A stretch of 64,000 nucleotides of DNA from Alitta virens (GCA_932294295.1 OW028579.1:3691370-3755369), one strand, 5' to 3'; counted from the first letter of the stretch, positions 62,301-64,000 are shown. Notes: generated from the sequence alone by a model not told the origin. Translations and numbers: made by a program.

Positions 62301-64000
62301 AGGGAGTGGTGCTTGACCCCACCAAAGTCACCGCTAATGTTACAGGTGGCGCCATCTATGTGGTGCATGCTCGAAAAGAATCGCAATCGAAAATATCAAA
62401 TTCAACAATAATAATGTTACTTAATTCCAGTTCCCATTTGTAATGACTTAGGTGTCTTTTAATTGTCTGATGTGTGAATGTGGTGTGTGTGTGTGTTCAG
62501 TGTGTTGTGTTCACCTTGGTTGTTTTGTCAGCTTAGTGTTGTGTGTATGTAAAAAGTTAAACTGCGCTATAAGGAACACTGACAATACATTCGAAGCATT
62601 TTCACGTTGTCTTCAATTTTGATATACAGAAATAACAAACAAAAAAACATAAAATGAAACGGTGCACAAAATATGCTAATTGTGGTACTGATTATGCCCT
62701 AGAGGTATGACTCGAGGATGTATTTAATTGTACAGTTGTGCTCTCCTTGTGGTGCAATTTAATTGTATATTTCACATGCTATATTGTGTGATGTTTGTGA
62801 GTTTATTTTGTGCTGTGCTTGCTGTCATATAAAGATACTCTATGTCATTGGCTTTTGACCTCTTCTATGTTCAAGGTCATTCTATCTGTCATCCATGACA
62901 TCAAGGTCATCTGTTATCCTTTGATAATCAGCAGCCTCCAGGCATCTGACACGTGTCGCCATCTGGTGATAAGCAGAATACCTGATTGCTCTAATCATGT
63001 CTTGTGTGAAATCAACATATTTTCCCCTTAAGGGGAGTTTTCAAAATACCCTTAGGGCTCCACCTGCAAAGTAATTTGCACTATGAGTACAAGTGTCATG
63101 TCATTGCTTTTACACATAAAATCTTGCTTCATATATCTTGACTTCAACCACCATCATCTCATATAATCATCCCTATCATGCCTCATTGGTAAATTGGTAA
63201 TTCCGCAATCATTGCTTGTCACAGGTGCTCCCGTGACCAAGTGATTATGTAATTTGCAAAATCTTAACCCAAACTGATTAATTTCAGCTCCCAATGGCCA
63301 AATGGTTCCTGCGAAAATGGTGCTACAACCCGATGGAGATTATAAAGTGGAGTATTCGTCAAGGTACACGGGTAAGTCGGTAGCAAAACTTTCAAATTGA
63401 TTTTACATGCAATTATTTATATCTGAAATAAAGAGTTGAAATAGATACAAGAAAGCTGCGGAATTCCCAGGCCTCCTTGTGGCAATTAAGCGCCTGCAGT
63501 ATTTATAAATATTTATAAATTAAGACCTGCACTGCACTGCACCAGGCTTATCGAGCTCTGTCATCGATGTCCAAATACAGACGTTAATAATGTCATTAAA
63601 CTATAATTCTCTTCAATTCCCCCTATAATTAAATATATGAAACCATGCAGGTGATGTGAAGTAATTAGGGCTTAATTATAAATACAACAACCTGAATCGA
63701 GCATCTTGAGATAATTCTTGACACATTATTGTAACTTCGCAGAGCATCTGAAGATAGTGAATTTTATTGTAGAACTGAATTATACTCACGCGATGCCTCA
63801 TACGAGAGCGATTGTTCCCTCGTTAAATTAAATCATTTCAAGACATCTTTTATGACTATTGCACTCATAATTCTTATTAACTCTCCCAAATGGACAATTA
63901 ATACTATAAAATGTGTTGAATTGACAGTTATTTCCAATTTGTATGCCGTCATGCCAGTATTTTCTCCTTTTCAGGACGCCACATGGTGGAAATTCTCTGG
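1799..64000 (+). CDS. jbug: Jitterbug/filamin-2-like actin-binding filamin, 40 visible exons, both ends outside the window
   Basis: This is a spliced filamin gene read in one frame through 40 exons with GT/AG borders. Domain order is: end of CH2 (1799 exon), CH3 (exons 1799, 2511 and 4787), a basic linker, then about twenty filamin Ig repeats of roughly 90-95 residues. Each Ig carries the family marks V(D/N)xxxAGxGxLE in the first half and GSPFxxxVxD at the junction. Filamins dimerise, crosslink F-actin through the CH domains, and use the Ig rod as a mechanosensing scaffold at the cortex. Ordinary filamins have two CH domains. Three CH domains followed by Ig repeats is the arrangement known for Drosophila Jitterbug, and this supports the name, although orthology was not tested. 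CH1, the first half of CH2, the promoter of the long isoform and the C-terminus are missing because the window cuts the gene. Introns hold several candidate alternative first exons. About 1985 residues are visible. Confidence 0.88.
2511..2610 (+). CDS. Exon: core of CH3
   Basis: Acceptor TTGTGTGTAG and donor ACT|GTAAGT. Starts in phase 0, ends in phase 1 (33 codons plus one base). It reads [18 protein letters not shown], the W-(N/K)DG-x-x-L-x-A-L-I/V motif typical of the second and third helices of CH domains. This exon shows that a further CH domain follows the CH2 end in the previous exon. Confidence 0.9.
2695..3062. repeat. 39-bp minisatellite, about 9 copies
   Basis: The unit contains GATACAAGGTTAAGTCTG and two TACTTAATGA steps. 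Copies are almost identical, so expansion is recent. The unit is a multiple of 3, so it gives a spurious open frame. Confidence 0.9.
3288..3413. mobile_element. Short palindromic MITE
   Basis: Terminal inverted repeats CCCAGATAGCATTTCAAATC and its near complement GATTTGGAATGCTATCTGGG enclose about 80 bp rich in CGGGCC/CATCG motifs. No coding capacity. Confidence 0.6.
4787..5034 (+). CDS. Exon: C-terminal half of CH3 and linker to the Ig rod
   Basis: Acceptor ATTTTTACAG and donor TCC|GTAAGA. It completes the split codon as TGC and reads [19 protein letters not shown], then [17 protein letters not shown], the last CH helices. About 45 residues of basic, Gln/Pro-rich linker follow ([17 protein letters not shown]), probably disordered. 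It ends in phase 0, matching the exon at 9575. An extra exon could be hidden in the 4.5-kb intron that follows, because strand A of Ig1 is not obvious. Confidence 0.88.
5150..5345 (+). mobile_element. SINE-B copy, 5' truncated
   Basis: Shares GGTGGTCCCTTGTACT, CACCCATGGGGTAAATG and AACTTGCCTTAGAGGGCTGC with the full copy at 26068. The tRNA-like head is missing. It ends in a long TCTA array, the family's tail. Confidence 0.8.
5345..5537. repeat. (TCTA/TCTG)n tail array
   Basis: About 190 bp of TCTA with TCTG and TCCA variants directly after the SINE-B body. It looks like an expanded SINE tail. Confidence 0.9.
5834..6000 (-). mobile_element. SINE-B copy, strongly diverged
   Basis: CAGCCTTCTCAGGCCAGTTC, GGGGTCTTTTACATG and AGAGACACC follow the order of the reverse-strand SINE-B body but with many changes. 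Confidence 0.5.
6245..6422 (+). mobile_element. SINE-A copy 4
   Basis: Full-length forward copy with head TAGCTCAATAGCAG and box GGGTTCAATTCCC. Confidence 0.85.
6677..6850 (+). mobile_element. SINE-A copy 5
   Basis: Full-length forward copy, head nearly identical to copy 1, followed by a short (CA)n run at 6850-6872. Confidence 0.85.
8035..8440. repeat. (TTAC)n microsatellite with TTGC and TTTC variants
   Basis: About 400 bp of tetranucleotide repeat. Open in several frames only because a tetranucleotide repeat cycles without stops. Confidence 0.9.
9575..9730 (+). CDS. Exon: filamin Ig1, main part
   Basis: Acceptor TATTTTCAG, donor AAG|GTGGGT, 52 codons, phase 0 at both ends. It reads [20 protein letters not shown] and [14 protein letters not shown], the B to F strand pattern of a filamin Ig. 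The domain is shorter and more divergent than those further on, as is usual next to the actin-binding region. Confidence 0.85.
9733..9745 (+). promoter_or_regulatory. DR1-type nuclear-receptor site
   Basis: GGGTCAAAGGTCA, a perfect direct repeat with one base spacing, lies two bases inside the intron next to the Ig1 donor. It continues into the palindrome GGTCATGACC. DR1 sites bind HNF4, RXR/PPAR-type receptors. Function here is inference. Confidence 0.35.
9864..10257. mobile_element. Foldback element with ~115-bp inverted arms
   Basis: The left arm (AGGGTGTCTAAAAAAAAATG through ATGCAAAATTTGGGCTCATT) is matched inverted by the right arm (AATGAGCCCAAATTTTGCAT through GGGACACCCT), around a 150-bp AT-rich centre. 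Arms are diverged by a few per cent and by small indels. It has no ORF. Confidence 0.75.
10915..11058 (+). CDS. Exon: end of Ig1 and start of Ig2 (long isoform)
   Basis: Acceptor AATTTTGCAG, donor AGA|GTAAGT, 48 codons, phase 0 at both ends. It begins [14 protein letters not shown], the strand F-G hairpin with GCP in the place of the usual GSP, then EIYVKGE. The rest ([21 protein letters not shown]) supplies the first strand of Ig2 in the CH-containing form. The next shared exon is 22790, after an 11.7-kb intron. Confidence 0.85.
11115..11226. mobile_element. MITE-2 copy 1 (CRE/CCAAT palindrome)
   Basis: ACTCCAGATGACGTCATATG opens an imperfect hairpin with CATTGGCTGAGG and CCAATGGGAG in the two arms. 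The right end is degraded compared with the copy at 32043. Confidence 0.7.
11525..11645. repeat. Palindromic GGGCCGAC/GTCGGC element
   Basis: CCGGGTCGGC, CATTGGCTCAATGTTGCCC and CCGGGCCGACG lie between inverted outer sequences (CTAATAAT...ATTCATTAG). Similar in style to the elements at 3288 and 58345. Confidence 0.45.
11925..12430. other. CpG-richer block in the long intron
   Basis: Unlike the AT-rich intron around it, this stretch has many CG steps, a hairpin (GAAAGACGG...CCGGTCTTTC) and an open frame 12115-12438 without an early ATG. A donor-like CGGA|GTAAGT sits at 12397. It could be an undetected promoter/first exon or a fragment of an older mobile element. Confidence 0.35.
13108..13200 (-). 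mobile_element. SINE-B fragment
   Basis: ACTCGCCTCAGCATAGACAC matches the reverse-strand SINE-B body. Only the middle is left. Confidence 0.5.
14216..14775 (-). mobile_element. SINE-B copy split by a nested insertion
   Basis: Reverse-strand copy: TCTA tail at 14216, then body, then half of the tRNA-like head ending near 14470. The remaining head (GTCTTACCACTAGACCA, the complement of TGGTCTAGTGGTAAGAC) resumes at about 14745. The 270 bp between are foreign AT-rich DNA with no ORF. Confidence 0.75.
16774..16830 (+). other. Upstream ORF overlapping the 16827 start (ATGA)
   Basis: In-frame ATGs at 16774 and 16789 (the latter in context ACAATGG) open a short reading frame that stops with TGA at 16828-16830. 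The stop overlaps the main ATG by two bases. If both lie on the mRNA, the uORF could restrict translation or feed reinitiation at 16827. Whether the transcript begins upstream of 16774 is unknown. Confidence 0.4.
16827..17390 (+). CDS. Candidate alternative first exon: Arg/Ser/Pro-rich disordered N-terminus, 188 aa
   Basis: Reading frame from ATG 16827 to a donor ATT|GTGAGT after 17390, exactly 188 codons, so phase 0, as needed by the acceptor at 22790. Residues 1-55 are Arg/Ser-rich with many SP/TP steps ([24 protein letters not shown]), typical of a phosphorylated disordered tail. The rest is rich in Asn, Thr, Gln and Tyr. The frame is unusually GC-rich at its start compared with the intron around it. 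Without splicing it would read 22 more residues into a hydrophobic run and stop at 17457. No homologue is recognised. An independent small gene is the alternative. Confidence 0.6.
17391..17765. repeat. ~89-bp tandem repeat that multiplies the splice donor
   Basis: A unit beginning GTAAGTTAT-TTGGTTTCTTTATA and containing AAGTTACTGAATTCCAAAAT starts at 17391 (short copy), 17456, 17545, 17636 and 17723. The first copy carries the donor of the 16827 exon, and the others keep GTAAGT. Confidence 0.85.
18836..18898 (+). CDS. Candidate alternative first exon: 21-aa N-terminus
   Basis: ATG in a near-ideal context (CACACCATGG) opens 21 codons, [20 protein letters not shown] plus Q. The exon ends CAG|GTAGGC in phase 0 and would join the exon at 22790 directly. 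The last residues (FQ) repeat those of the 22718 start just before the same junction. An overlapping upstream ORF begins at 18675 in another frame. The evidence is signal only; the exon is too short to prove coding. Confidence 0.5.
20151..20350 (+). repeat. 200-bp dispersed repeat, copy 1
   Basis: TATAAACCTTGACAAATGTA, TAGCCAGCTATAGCCAGACA and GCAGGAGTTGTCTAGCTTTG recur in the same order at 40925-41123. No ends or coding recognised. Confidence 0.75.
20590..20704. mobile_element. MITE-1 copy 1, left end lost
   Basis: Right arm complete (GCACGTGGCACATTTGGCC then ATGTA); the left arm starts only at AACGCATGG. Confidence 0.8.
21157..21337 (-). mobile_element. SINE-A copy 6
   Basis: Reverse full-length copy ending 12 bp before MITE-1 copy 2. 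Confidence 0.8.
21349..21493. mobile_element. MITE-1 copy 2, complete
   Basis: TACATGGCCAAATGTGCCAC at one end and its inverted match at the other. The near-perfect palindrome is built of GCGTTTTCCATGCGTTT blocks around a TAATTATAATGAGG-like centre. Confidence 0.9.
22167..22187. repeat. Poly-C tract
   Basis: Homopolymer of about 20 C in an intron. Similar tracts occur at 17969 and 35092, and a poly-G tract at 61217. Confidence 0.8.
22533..22556 (+). promoter_or_regulatory. Possible TATA region upstream of the 22718 start
   Basis: TATATAATATTATATATATA lies about 180 bp before ATG 22718, followed by ATCAGTGTGC, which could serve as an initiator. AT-rich intron DNA makes such matches common, so support is weak. 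Confidence 0.25.
22718..22789 (+). CDS. Candidate alternative start: 24-codon N-terminal extension continuous with exon 22790
   Basis: ATG 22718 opens [20 protein letters not shown] then SNFQ, which runs without a stop into the shared exon and crosses the acceptor TTTTCAG|CTCGGG in phase 0. A transcript starting in this part of the intron would need no splice here and would give a CH-less filamin beginning at Ig2. The open frame alone (72 bp) could be chance, but the frame match and the shared FQ ending with the 18836 exon are suggestive. Confidence 0.5.
22790..22913 (+). CDS. Shared exon: Ig2, strands B-E
   Basis: Acceptor AATTTTCAG, donor TGG|GTAAGT. Starts in phase 0 and ends in phase 1 (41 codons plus G). 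It reads [20 protein letters not shown] and then [11 protein letters not shown], a filamin Ig core. This is the entry point for the long isoform (from 11058) and for three candidate alternative N-termini (16827, 18836 and 22718). From here on almost every splice is phase 1. Confidence 0.9.
24225..24690 (-). pseudogene. LINE reverse-transcriptase C-terminus, broken
   Basis: On the minus strand two reading frames, separated by a stop and frameshift, give [29 protein letters not shown] and [12 protein letters not shown]. This is the QNRAARL...R...KALNGLAP...LWNSLP pattern that ends CR1/L2/jockey-like non-LTR reverse transcriptases. Only the 3' end remains. Confidence 0.75.
24733..24888. mobile_element. 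MITE-1 copy 3, complete
   Basis: Complete palindrome bounded by GTACATGGCC/GGCCATGTAC. It sits between two copies of a ~63-bp direct repeat (24669-24731 and 24901-24964). Confidence 0.9.
25489..25815. repeat. 33-bp minisatellite, about 10 copies
   Basis: Unit ATGGCCTTAAATTTGAACTG plus TTTATCCTTGTAG. Being a multiple of three it leaves open frames on the minus strand ([11 protein letters not shown] and a shifted version), which have no exon signals. Confidence 0.9.
26068..26366 (+). mobile_element. SINE-B, full-length reference copy
   Basis: tRNA-like head TGGTCTAGTGGTAAGAC (A box) and GGGTTCAATCCTGG (B box), a body of about 200 bp, and a (TATC)n tail. The head resembles an Arg- or Glu-type tRNA but lacks intact stems. 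Confidence 0.85.
26852..27128 (+). mobile_element. SINE-B copy
   Basis: Nearly full-length, missing only the first head bases. B box GGGTTCAATCCC. The tail has decayed to ATCTAATATATC. Confidence 0.85.
28195..28625. repeat. ~89-bp tandem repeat, 5 copies
   Basis: Unit: GGTTTGATGACTCCATTCAC, TATTTATAAAGACT, AATGTCTTTGAAATTTAC, TAGAATCTCTAAATGTC. Copies are nearly identical, varying in CCATTC versus CGAATC. Confidence 0.9.
29543..29703. mobile_element. MITE-1 copy 4, complete
   Basis: GTACATGGCC/GGCCATGTAC ends with a slightly expanded centre. Confidence 0.9.
30116..30364 (-). pseudogene. LINE 3' end with RT C-terminal fossil
   Basis: The minus strand at 30258-30364 reads [13 protein letters not shown] then [15 protein letters not shown] and a stop, the LWN-x-LP ... 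FK-x-x-LK ending of LINE reverse transcriptases. A (TCAA)n run at 30116-30142 would be its 3' tail. Confidence 0.65.
30508..30637 (+). mobile_element. SINE-A copy 7, 5' truncated
   Basis: Starts inside the head at CCCGGGTTCGATTCCC; the body is intact. Confidence 0.85.
30905..31112 (+). pseudogene. LINE 3' end with RT C-terminal fossil
   Basis: The plus strand reads [14 protein letters not shown], stop, then [16 protein letters not shown] and a stop, followed by GGCACTATACAAATGTATTT, the type of 3' end seen in L2/CR1-like elements. An in-frame stop shows decay. Confidence 0.65.
31888..32014 (-). mobile_element. SINE-A copy 8, truncated
   Basis: Reverse copy ending inside the head at GGGAATCGAACCCGGGACC. 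Confidence 0.8.
32043..32141. mobile_element. MITE-2 copy 2, best preserved
   Basis: CTCCAGATG-CGTCATGTGAATC and its inverse GATTCACATGACGTCATCTG enclose CTCATTGGCTGAGG and CCAATGGGAG. Each arm has a CRE-like TGACGTCA (mutated in the left arm) and a CCAAT box. Confidence 0.8.
32599..32736 (+). CDS. Exon: end of Ig2, start of Ig3
   Basis: 138 bp, phase 1-1, after a 9.7-kb intron. Acceptor AATTTCAG, donor TCTG|GTGAGT. It reads [20 protein letters not shown], then [17 protein letters not shown]. This is the first clear 138-bp exon, type 1 of the recurring four-exon module: an Ig F-G hairpin, the GSPF junction and strand A of the next Ig. Confidence 0.92.
32940..33138. mobile_element. hAT-like MITE
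   Basis: Ends ACTGGCGGATTCA and TGGATCCGCTAGTG are inverted matches of the CAGTGGCGGATCC-type hAT terminus. Flanks GCTTCAAC and CCTTCAAG agree at 6 of 8 bases, fitting a decayed 8-bp target duplication. The interior is G- and C-rich, with no ORF. Confidence 0.65.
33400..33539. mobile_element. MITE-1 copy 5
   Basis: Both arms present but outermost bases altered on the left (TTGCCAATTGTGCC). Confidence 0.85.
33650..33829 (+). CDS. Exon: Ig3 core
   Basis: 180 bp, phase 1-1. Acceptor CTTTGCAG, donor AGTG|GTAAGA. It reads [19 protein letters not shown] and [18 protein letters not shown], and ends FAGMEISG. Module type 2: strand B with the AGxGxL mark through strand F. Confidence 0.93.
34036..34162. 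mobile_element. MITE-2 copy 3
   Basis: ATGTCATGTGAATCC and ATTCACGTGACGTCATCTGG arms with CATTGGCT and CCAATGGGAG, and a longer centre (CAGTCACTCGGCC) than copy 2. Confidence 0.75.
35581..35779 (-). mobile_element. MITE-3 copy 1
   Basis: CAGACATGCCAAGT at one end and ACTTGGCATACCTG at the other. About 200 bp, matched in reverse orientation by 56761-56957. Confidence 0.75.
35846..35982. mobile_element. MITE-1 copy 6, right end lost
   Basis: Left TACATGGCCAAATGTGCCAC intact; the right arm stops at AAACACACG. Confidence 0.85.
36114..36231. mobile_element. MITE-1 copy 7, right end lost
   Basis: TACATGTCCAAATGTGCC start; ends within GTTTATCCAAATGC. Confidence 0.85.
36953..37109. mobile_element. 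MITE-1 copy 8, complete
   Basis: TACATGGCC to GGCCATGTAC, with more scattered mutations than other copies. It lies 200 bp upstream of the fused Ig4 exon. Confidence 0.88.
37312..37683 (+). CDS. Exon: end of Ig3, all of Ig4, start of Ig5 (fused exon)
   Basis: 372 bp, phase 1-1. Acceptor CCCTTATAG, donor GACA|GTAAGT. It covers [10 protein letters not shown], the whole of Ig4 ([32 protein letters not shown]) and [10 protein letters not shown] into Ig5. Its length equals module exons of types 3, 4 and 1 added together (about 147+84+138), so two introns present in the other modules are absent here. Confidence 0.93.
38225..38280. repeat. (TCTTA)n microsatellite
   Basis: TTATC/TTACT pentamer run just upstream of the Ig5 exon acceptor. 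Confidence 0.8.
38305..38472 (+). CDS. Exon: Ig5 core
   Basis: 168 bp, phase 1-1, acceptor TTTCAG, donor CCAG|GTTAGT. It reads [18 protein letters not shown] and [17 protein letters not shown], and ends FNGKEVP. Module type 2. Confidence 0.93.
38825..38974 (+). CDS. Exon: Ig5/Ig6 junction and Ig6 first half
   Basis: 150 bp, phase 1-1, acceptor TTACCACAG, donor ACTT|GTAAGT. It reads [23 protein letters not shown] and [14 protein letters not shown]. The GSPW junction and V-x-A-x-G-x-G-L motif are usual for even-numbered repeats here. Module type 3. Confidence 0.92.
39306..39389 (+). CDS. Exon: Ig6 middle strands
   Basis: 84 bp, phase 1-1, acceptor TTTTTAG, donor GTTG|GTAAGC. It reads [12 protein letters not shown] and [13 protein letters not shown]. 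Module type 4, the smallest and most length-constant exon of the set. Confidence 0.92.
39617..39915 (+). mobile_element. SINE-C, tRNA-headed, single copy
   Basis: The head has TGGTCGAGGTGCTCGCC (A-box-like) and GGTTCGAGCCC (B box). The body differs from SINE-A and SINE-B (CTCCACTCCACCCAGGTG, ACTTGGCTATAGGCAGTG). Confidence 0.65.
40113..40250 (+). CDS. Exon: end of Ig6, start of Ig7
   Basis: 138 bp, phase 1-1, acceptor TCTTTTTCAG, donor ACGA|GTAAGT. It reads [20 protein letters not shown], then [14 protein letters not shown]. Module type 1. Confidence 0.93.
40925..41123 (+). repeat. 200-bp dispersed repeat, copy 2
   Basis: Same order and orientation as 20151-20350, with scattered substitutions. 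Confidence 0.75.
41379..41546 (+). CDS. Exon: Ig7 core
   Basis: 168 bp, phase 1-1, acceptor TTATTTCAG, donor CCAA|GTGAGT. It reads [18 protein letters not shown] and [17 protein letters not shown], and ends FNGELLP. The base left at the 3' end is A, not G, so the junction residue becomes Arg (RCP) where other repeats have GSP. Confidence 0.92.
41605..41759. mobile_element. MITE-1 copy 9, complete
   Basis: TACATGGCCAATTGTG to GCACATTTGGCCATGTA. It lies 60 bp after the Ig7 core donor. Confidence 0.9.
42209..42355 (+). CDS. Exon: Ig7/Ig8 junction and Ig8 first half
   Basis: 147 bp, phase 1-1, acceptor TTATCATCAG, donor ACAG|GTATGT. It reads [10 protein letters not shown] (junction GSP replaced by RCP), [13 protein letters not shown] and [15 protein letters not shown]. 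Module type 3. Confidence 0.92.
42965..43014 (+). promoter_or_regulatory. Cluster of AGGTCA half-sites
   Basis: Within 50 bp: TGACCTTGA, AAGGTCA, AGGTCAAAGGTTA (DR1) and TCAAGGTCA (monomer-type site). A possible nuclear-receptor-responsive intronic element; related AAGGTCA words recur near 62875-62912. Confidence 0.35.
43444..43527 (+). CDS. Exon: Ig8 middle strands
   Basis: 84 bp, phase 1-1, acceptor ATATTACAG, donor GTTG|GTAAGT. It reads [12 protein letters not shown] and [12 protein letters not shown]. Module type 4. Confidence 0.92.
43815..43952 (+). CDS. Exon: end of Ig8, start of Ig9
   Basis: 138 bp, phase 1-1, acceptor TCTTTTGCAG, donor TATG|GTAAGT. It reads [20 protein letters not shown], then [17 protein letters not shown]. 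Module type 1. It is followed by the 3.4-kb intron that holds the 45454 ORF. Confidence 0.93.
44250..44428 (-). mobile_element. SINE-A copy 9
   Basis: Reverse full-length copy, diverged (TTTACACACTGTATTTGTG), about 1 kb upstream of the 45454 promoter segment. Confidence 0.85.
45349..45356 (+). promoter_or_regulatory. TATA box for the intronic 45454 start
   Basis: TATAAATA lies 105 bp before ATG 45454. A start site about 30 bp downstream would leave a leader of roughly 75 bases. A diverged copy of the whole segment occurs at 51021-51136, where the box reads AATAAATA. Confidence 0.5.
45454..46996 (+). CDS. Candidate alternative first exon: 514-aa disordered N-terminus joined to Ig9
   Basis: Long open frame inside a filamin intron, ATG in a strong context (AAAATGG), preceded by a TATA box. 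The frame is open to a stop at 47032-47034 (526 codons). A donor CCAG|GTATTA after 46996 leaves 514 codons plus G, exactly the phase needed by the acceptor at 47334, giving ...[15 protein letters not shown]. The protein is hydrophilic and mostly unstructured. An N-terminal segment may be helical (residues about 10-30 and 90-125), with acidic stretches ([23 protein letters not shown]), and the last 60 residues are Ser/Arg-rich ([21 protein letters not shown]). No family is recognised. If unspliced it would be a nested single-exon gene of 526 codons. Coding looks real because an ORF this long is not expected in AT-rich intron DNA. Confidence 0.7.
47334..47510 (+). CDS. Exon: Ig9 core
   Basis: 177 bp, phase 1-1, acceptor ATTTTTCAG, donor CCAG|GTAAAC. 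It reads [20 protein letters not shown] and [17 protein letters not shown], and ends FNGHHVP. It accepts either exon 43952 or, by phase, the 45454 exon. Confidence 0.93.
47925..48071 (+). CDS. Exon: Ig9/Ig10 junction and Ig10 first half
   Basis: 147 bp, phase 1-1, acceptor CAATTTCAG, donor AACG|GTAAGC. It reads [23 protein letters not shown] and [15 protein letters not shown]. Module type 3. Confidence 0.92.
49808..49891 (+). CDS. Exon: Ig10 middle strands
   Basis: 84 bp, phase 1-1, acceptor CTTATTAAG, donor ATTG|GTGAGT. It reads [12 protein letters not shown] and [12 protein letters not shown]. Module type 4. The acceptor has a weak pyrimidine tract for its last bases. Confidence 0.9.
50050..50365. 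repeat. TAGGAACTA degenerate palindromic repeat
   Basis: About 20 occurrences of (C/T)TAGGAAC(T/C) or its complement, first mainly as GTTCCTAG, later as TAGGAACTA, so the block can fold on itself. Confidence 0.7.
50660..50797 (+). CDS. Exon: end of Ig10, start of Ig11
   Basis: 138 bp, phase 1-1, acceptor TTTTTTTAG, donor AACA|GTAAGT. It reads [20 protein letters not shown] (GAPF in place of GSPF), then [17 protein letters not shown]. Module type 1. Confidence 0.92.
51021..51136 (+). repeat. Degenerate copy of the 45341-45453 promoter/leader segment
   Basis: AATTAGGAC-ATAAATATTAATTC, TGGAATAGAATA, AGAATCAAAGCCTAGGCC and AATTGGAATACCTCACTACAC recur in the same order. The ATG is not conserved (CTAAATATT replaces AAAATGGAA) and no long frame follows. 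Confidence 0.75.
51760..51933 (+). CDS. Exon: Ig11 core
   Basis: 174 bp, phase 1-1, acceptor TAATTTCAG, donor TCTG|GTAAGT. It reads [19 protein letters not shown] and [17 protein letters not shown], and ends FNGEPVSG. Module type 2. Confidence 0.93.
52394..52546 (+). CDS. Exon: Ig11/Ig12 junction and Ig12 first half
   Basis: 153 bp, phase 1-1, acceptor TCATTACAG, donor GTTG|GTGAGT. It reads [28 protein letters not shown] and [11 protein letters not shown]. Module type 3. Ig12 lacks the AGxGxL mark and is one of the more diverged repeats. Confidence 0.92.
52716..52775 (+). mobile_element. SINE-B 3' fragment
   Basis: ATCAATGAACC...GGCAAGAACTGGCC then GGCTGCACT matches the end of the SINE-B body. 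Confidence 0.45.
52961..53044 (+). CDS. Exon: Ig12 middle strands
   Basis: 84 bp, phase 1-1, acceptor TTCTTTGCAG, donor GTTG|GTAAGT. It reads [12 protein letters not shown] and [11 protein letters not shown]. Module type 4. Confidence 0.92.
53440..53577 (+). CDS. Exon: end of Ig12, start of Ig13
   Basis: 138 bp, phase 1-1, acceptor GTTTTCAG, donor ACAG|GTTTGT (the least canonical donor in this series, chosen because it keeps the frame and the constant 138-bp length). It reads [20 protein letters not shown], then [11 protein letters not shown]. Module type 1. Confidence 0.88.
53770..53946. repeat. (GATAA)n(AAAGT)n(AAAAG)n(GATAA)n microsatellite
   Basis: Pure purine-rich pentamer array of about 175 bp between the Ig12/13 and Ig13 exons. 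Confidence 0.9.
54095..54268 (+). CDS. Exon: Ig13 core
   Basis: 174 bp, phase 1-1, acceptor AATTTACAG, donor CCAG|GTATGT. It reads [19 protein letters not shown] and [17 protein letters not shown], and ends SRETVP. Module type 2. Confidence 0.93.
54699..54848 (+). CDS. Exon: Ig13/Ig14 junction and Ig14 first half
   Basis: 150 bp, phase 1-1, acceptor TCCGTTTAG, donor TTCT|GTGAGT. It reads [29 protein letters not shown] and SNAAVKIF. Module type 3. Confidence 0.92.
55206..55295 (+). CDS. Exon: Ig14 middle strands
   Basis: 90 bp, phase 1-1, acceptor ACATTTCAG, donor TTAG|GTAAGG. It reads [13 protein letters not shown] and [12 protein letters not shown]. Module type 4, two codons longer than the usual 84 bp. 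Confidence 0.91.
55698..55856 (+). CDS. Exon: end of Ig14, start of Ig15
   Basis: 159 bp, phase 1-1, acceptor TTTCTCCAG, donor TATG|GTAAGA. It reads [20 protein letters not shown], then a strand-A region seven codons longer than usual with an acidic insert ([17 protein letters not shown]). Module type 1. Confidence 0.92.
56265..56450 (+). CDS. Exon: Ig15 core
   Basis: 186 bp, the longest of its type, phase 1-1, acceptor TTATTCAG, donor GCTG|GTAAGT. It reads [20 protein letters not shown] and [18 protein letters not shown], and ends FNNEQVAG. Module type 2. Confidence 0.93.
56761..56957 (+). mobile_element. MITE-3 copy 2
   Basis: CAGAGATGCCAAGT to ACTTGGCATGTCTGG. Its interior (TCCAACCAGTTTACATT, AGTCTAGAGGAGTGAGACAG) is the reverse of 35581-35779. 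Confidence 0.75.
57195..57341 (+). CDS. Exon: Ig15/Ig16 junction and Ig16 first half
   Basis: 147 bp, phase 1-1, acceptor ACATTTCAG, donor TTGT|GTTAGT. It reads [26 protein letters not shown] and [11 protein letters not shown]. Module type 3. Confidence 0.92.
57350..57400. repeat. (GATT)n microsatellite
   Basis: TTGATTGATTGAATGATTGA-type run directly after the Ig16 first-half donor. Confidence 0.75.
58029..58112 (+). CDS. Exon: Ig16 middle strands
   Basis: 84 bp, phase 1-1, acceptor TTAATTACAG, donor GTGG|GTGAGT. It reads [14 protein letters not shown] and [11 protein letters not shown]. Module type 4. Confidence 0.92.
58345..58462. mobile_element. Palindromic GGGTCAACAT element
   Basis: CAGACATTTGTCCCACATTG and GTTGACCCAAAGTCTG are inverted ends. 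The centre holds TTGCTGGCCCAACATAAGC. Same style as the elements at 3288 and 11525. Confidence 0.5.
58859..58996 (+). CDS. Exon: end of Ig16, start of Ig17
   Basis: 138 bp, phase 1-1, acceptor ATTATCAG, donor GAAG|GTGAGT. It reads [20 protein letters not shown] (junction DSPF), then [15 protein letters not shown]. Module type 1. Confidence 0.93.
59515..59688 (+). CDS. Exon: Ig17 core
   Basis: 174 bp, phase 1-1, acceptor TGTTTCAG, donor CCTG|GTAAGT. It reads [18 protein letters not shown] and [17 protein letters not shown], and ends FNSDPVP. Module type 2. Confidence 0.93.
60252..60398 (+). CDS. Exon: Ig17/Ig18 junction and Ig18 first half
   Basis: 147 bp, phase 1-1, acceptor ATTATTCCAG, donor ACAG|GTAATT. 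It reads [10 protein letters not shown] (GSP changed to DSP), [14 protein letters not shown] and [10 protein letters not shown]. Module type 3. Confidence 0.92.
61027..61190 (+). CDS. Exon: Ig18 second half (module types 4 and 1 partly fused)
   Basis: 164 bp, starts in phase 1, ends in phase 0. Acceptor CATTGCAG, donor AAAG|GTGAGA. It reads [31 protein letters not shown] and [13 protein letters not shown]. The intron normally placed after EVG is missing, and a new one falls after the D-A-G-K at the repeat boundary. This is the only phase-0 splice in the rod after 22790. Confidence 0.9.
61480..61711 (+). CDS. Exon: Ig19 (strand A and core in one exon)
   Basis: 232 bp, starts in phase 0, ends in phase 1. 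Acceptor TACTTGCAG, donor CCAG|GTAGAG. It reads [18 protein letters not shown] without the usual intron, then [16 protein letters not shown] and [15 protein letters not shown], and ends FNNDKLP. With the preceding exon it marks a local change of the module plan. Confidence 0.9.
62193..62345 (+). CDS. Exon: Ig19/Ig20 junction and Ig20 first half
   Basis: 153 bp, phase 1-1, acceptor TTACTTACAG, donor ACAG|GTGGCG. It reads [10 protein letters not shown] (GSP changed to VCP), [15 protein letters not shown] and PTKVTANVT. Module type 3, diverged. Confidence 0.9.
63288..63371 (+). CDS. Exon: Ig20 middle strands
   Basis: 84 bp, phase 1-1, acceptor TAATTTCAG, donor ACGG|GTAAGT. It reads [13 protein letters not shown] and [12 protein letters not shown]. 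Module type 4. Confidence 0.92.
63975..64000 (+). CDS. Partial exon: Ig20 strand F, cut by the window edge
   Basis: Acceptor CTCCTTTTCAG, then GRHMVEILW in frame before the sequence ends. It matches the opening of module type 1, so the gene continues to the right. Confidence 0.88.
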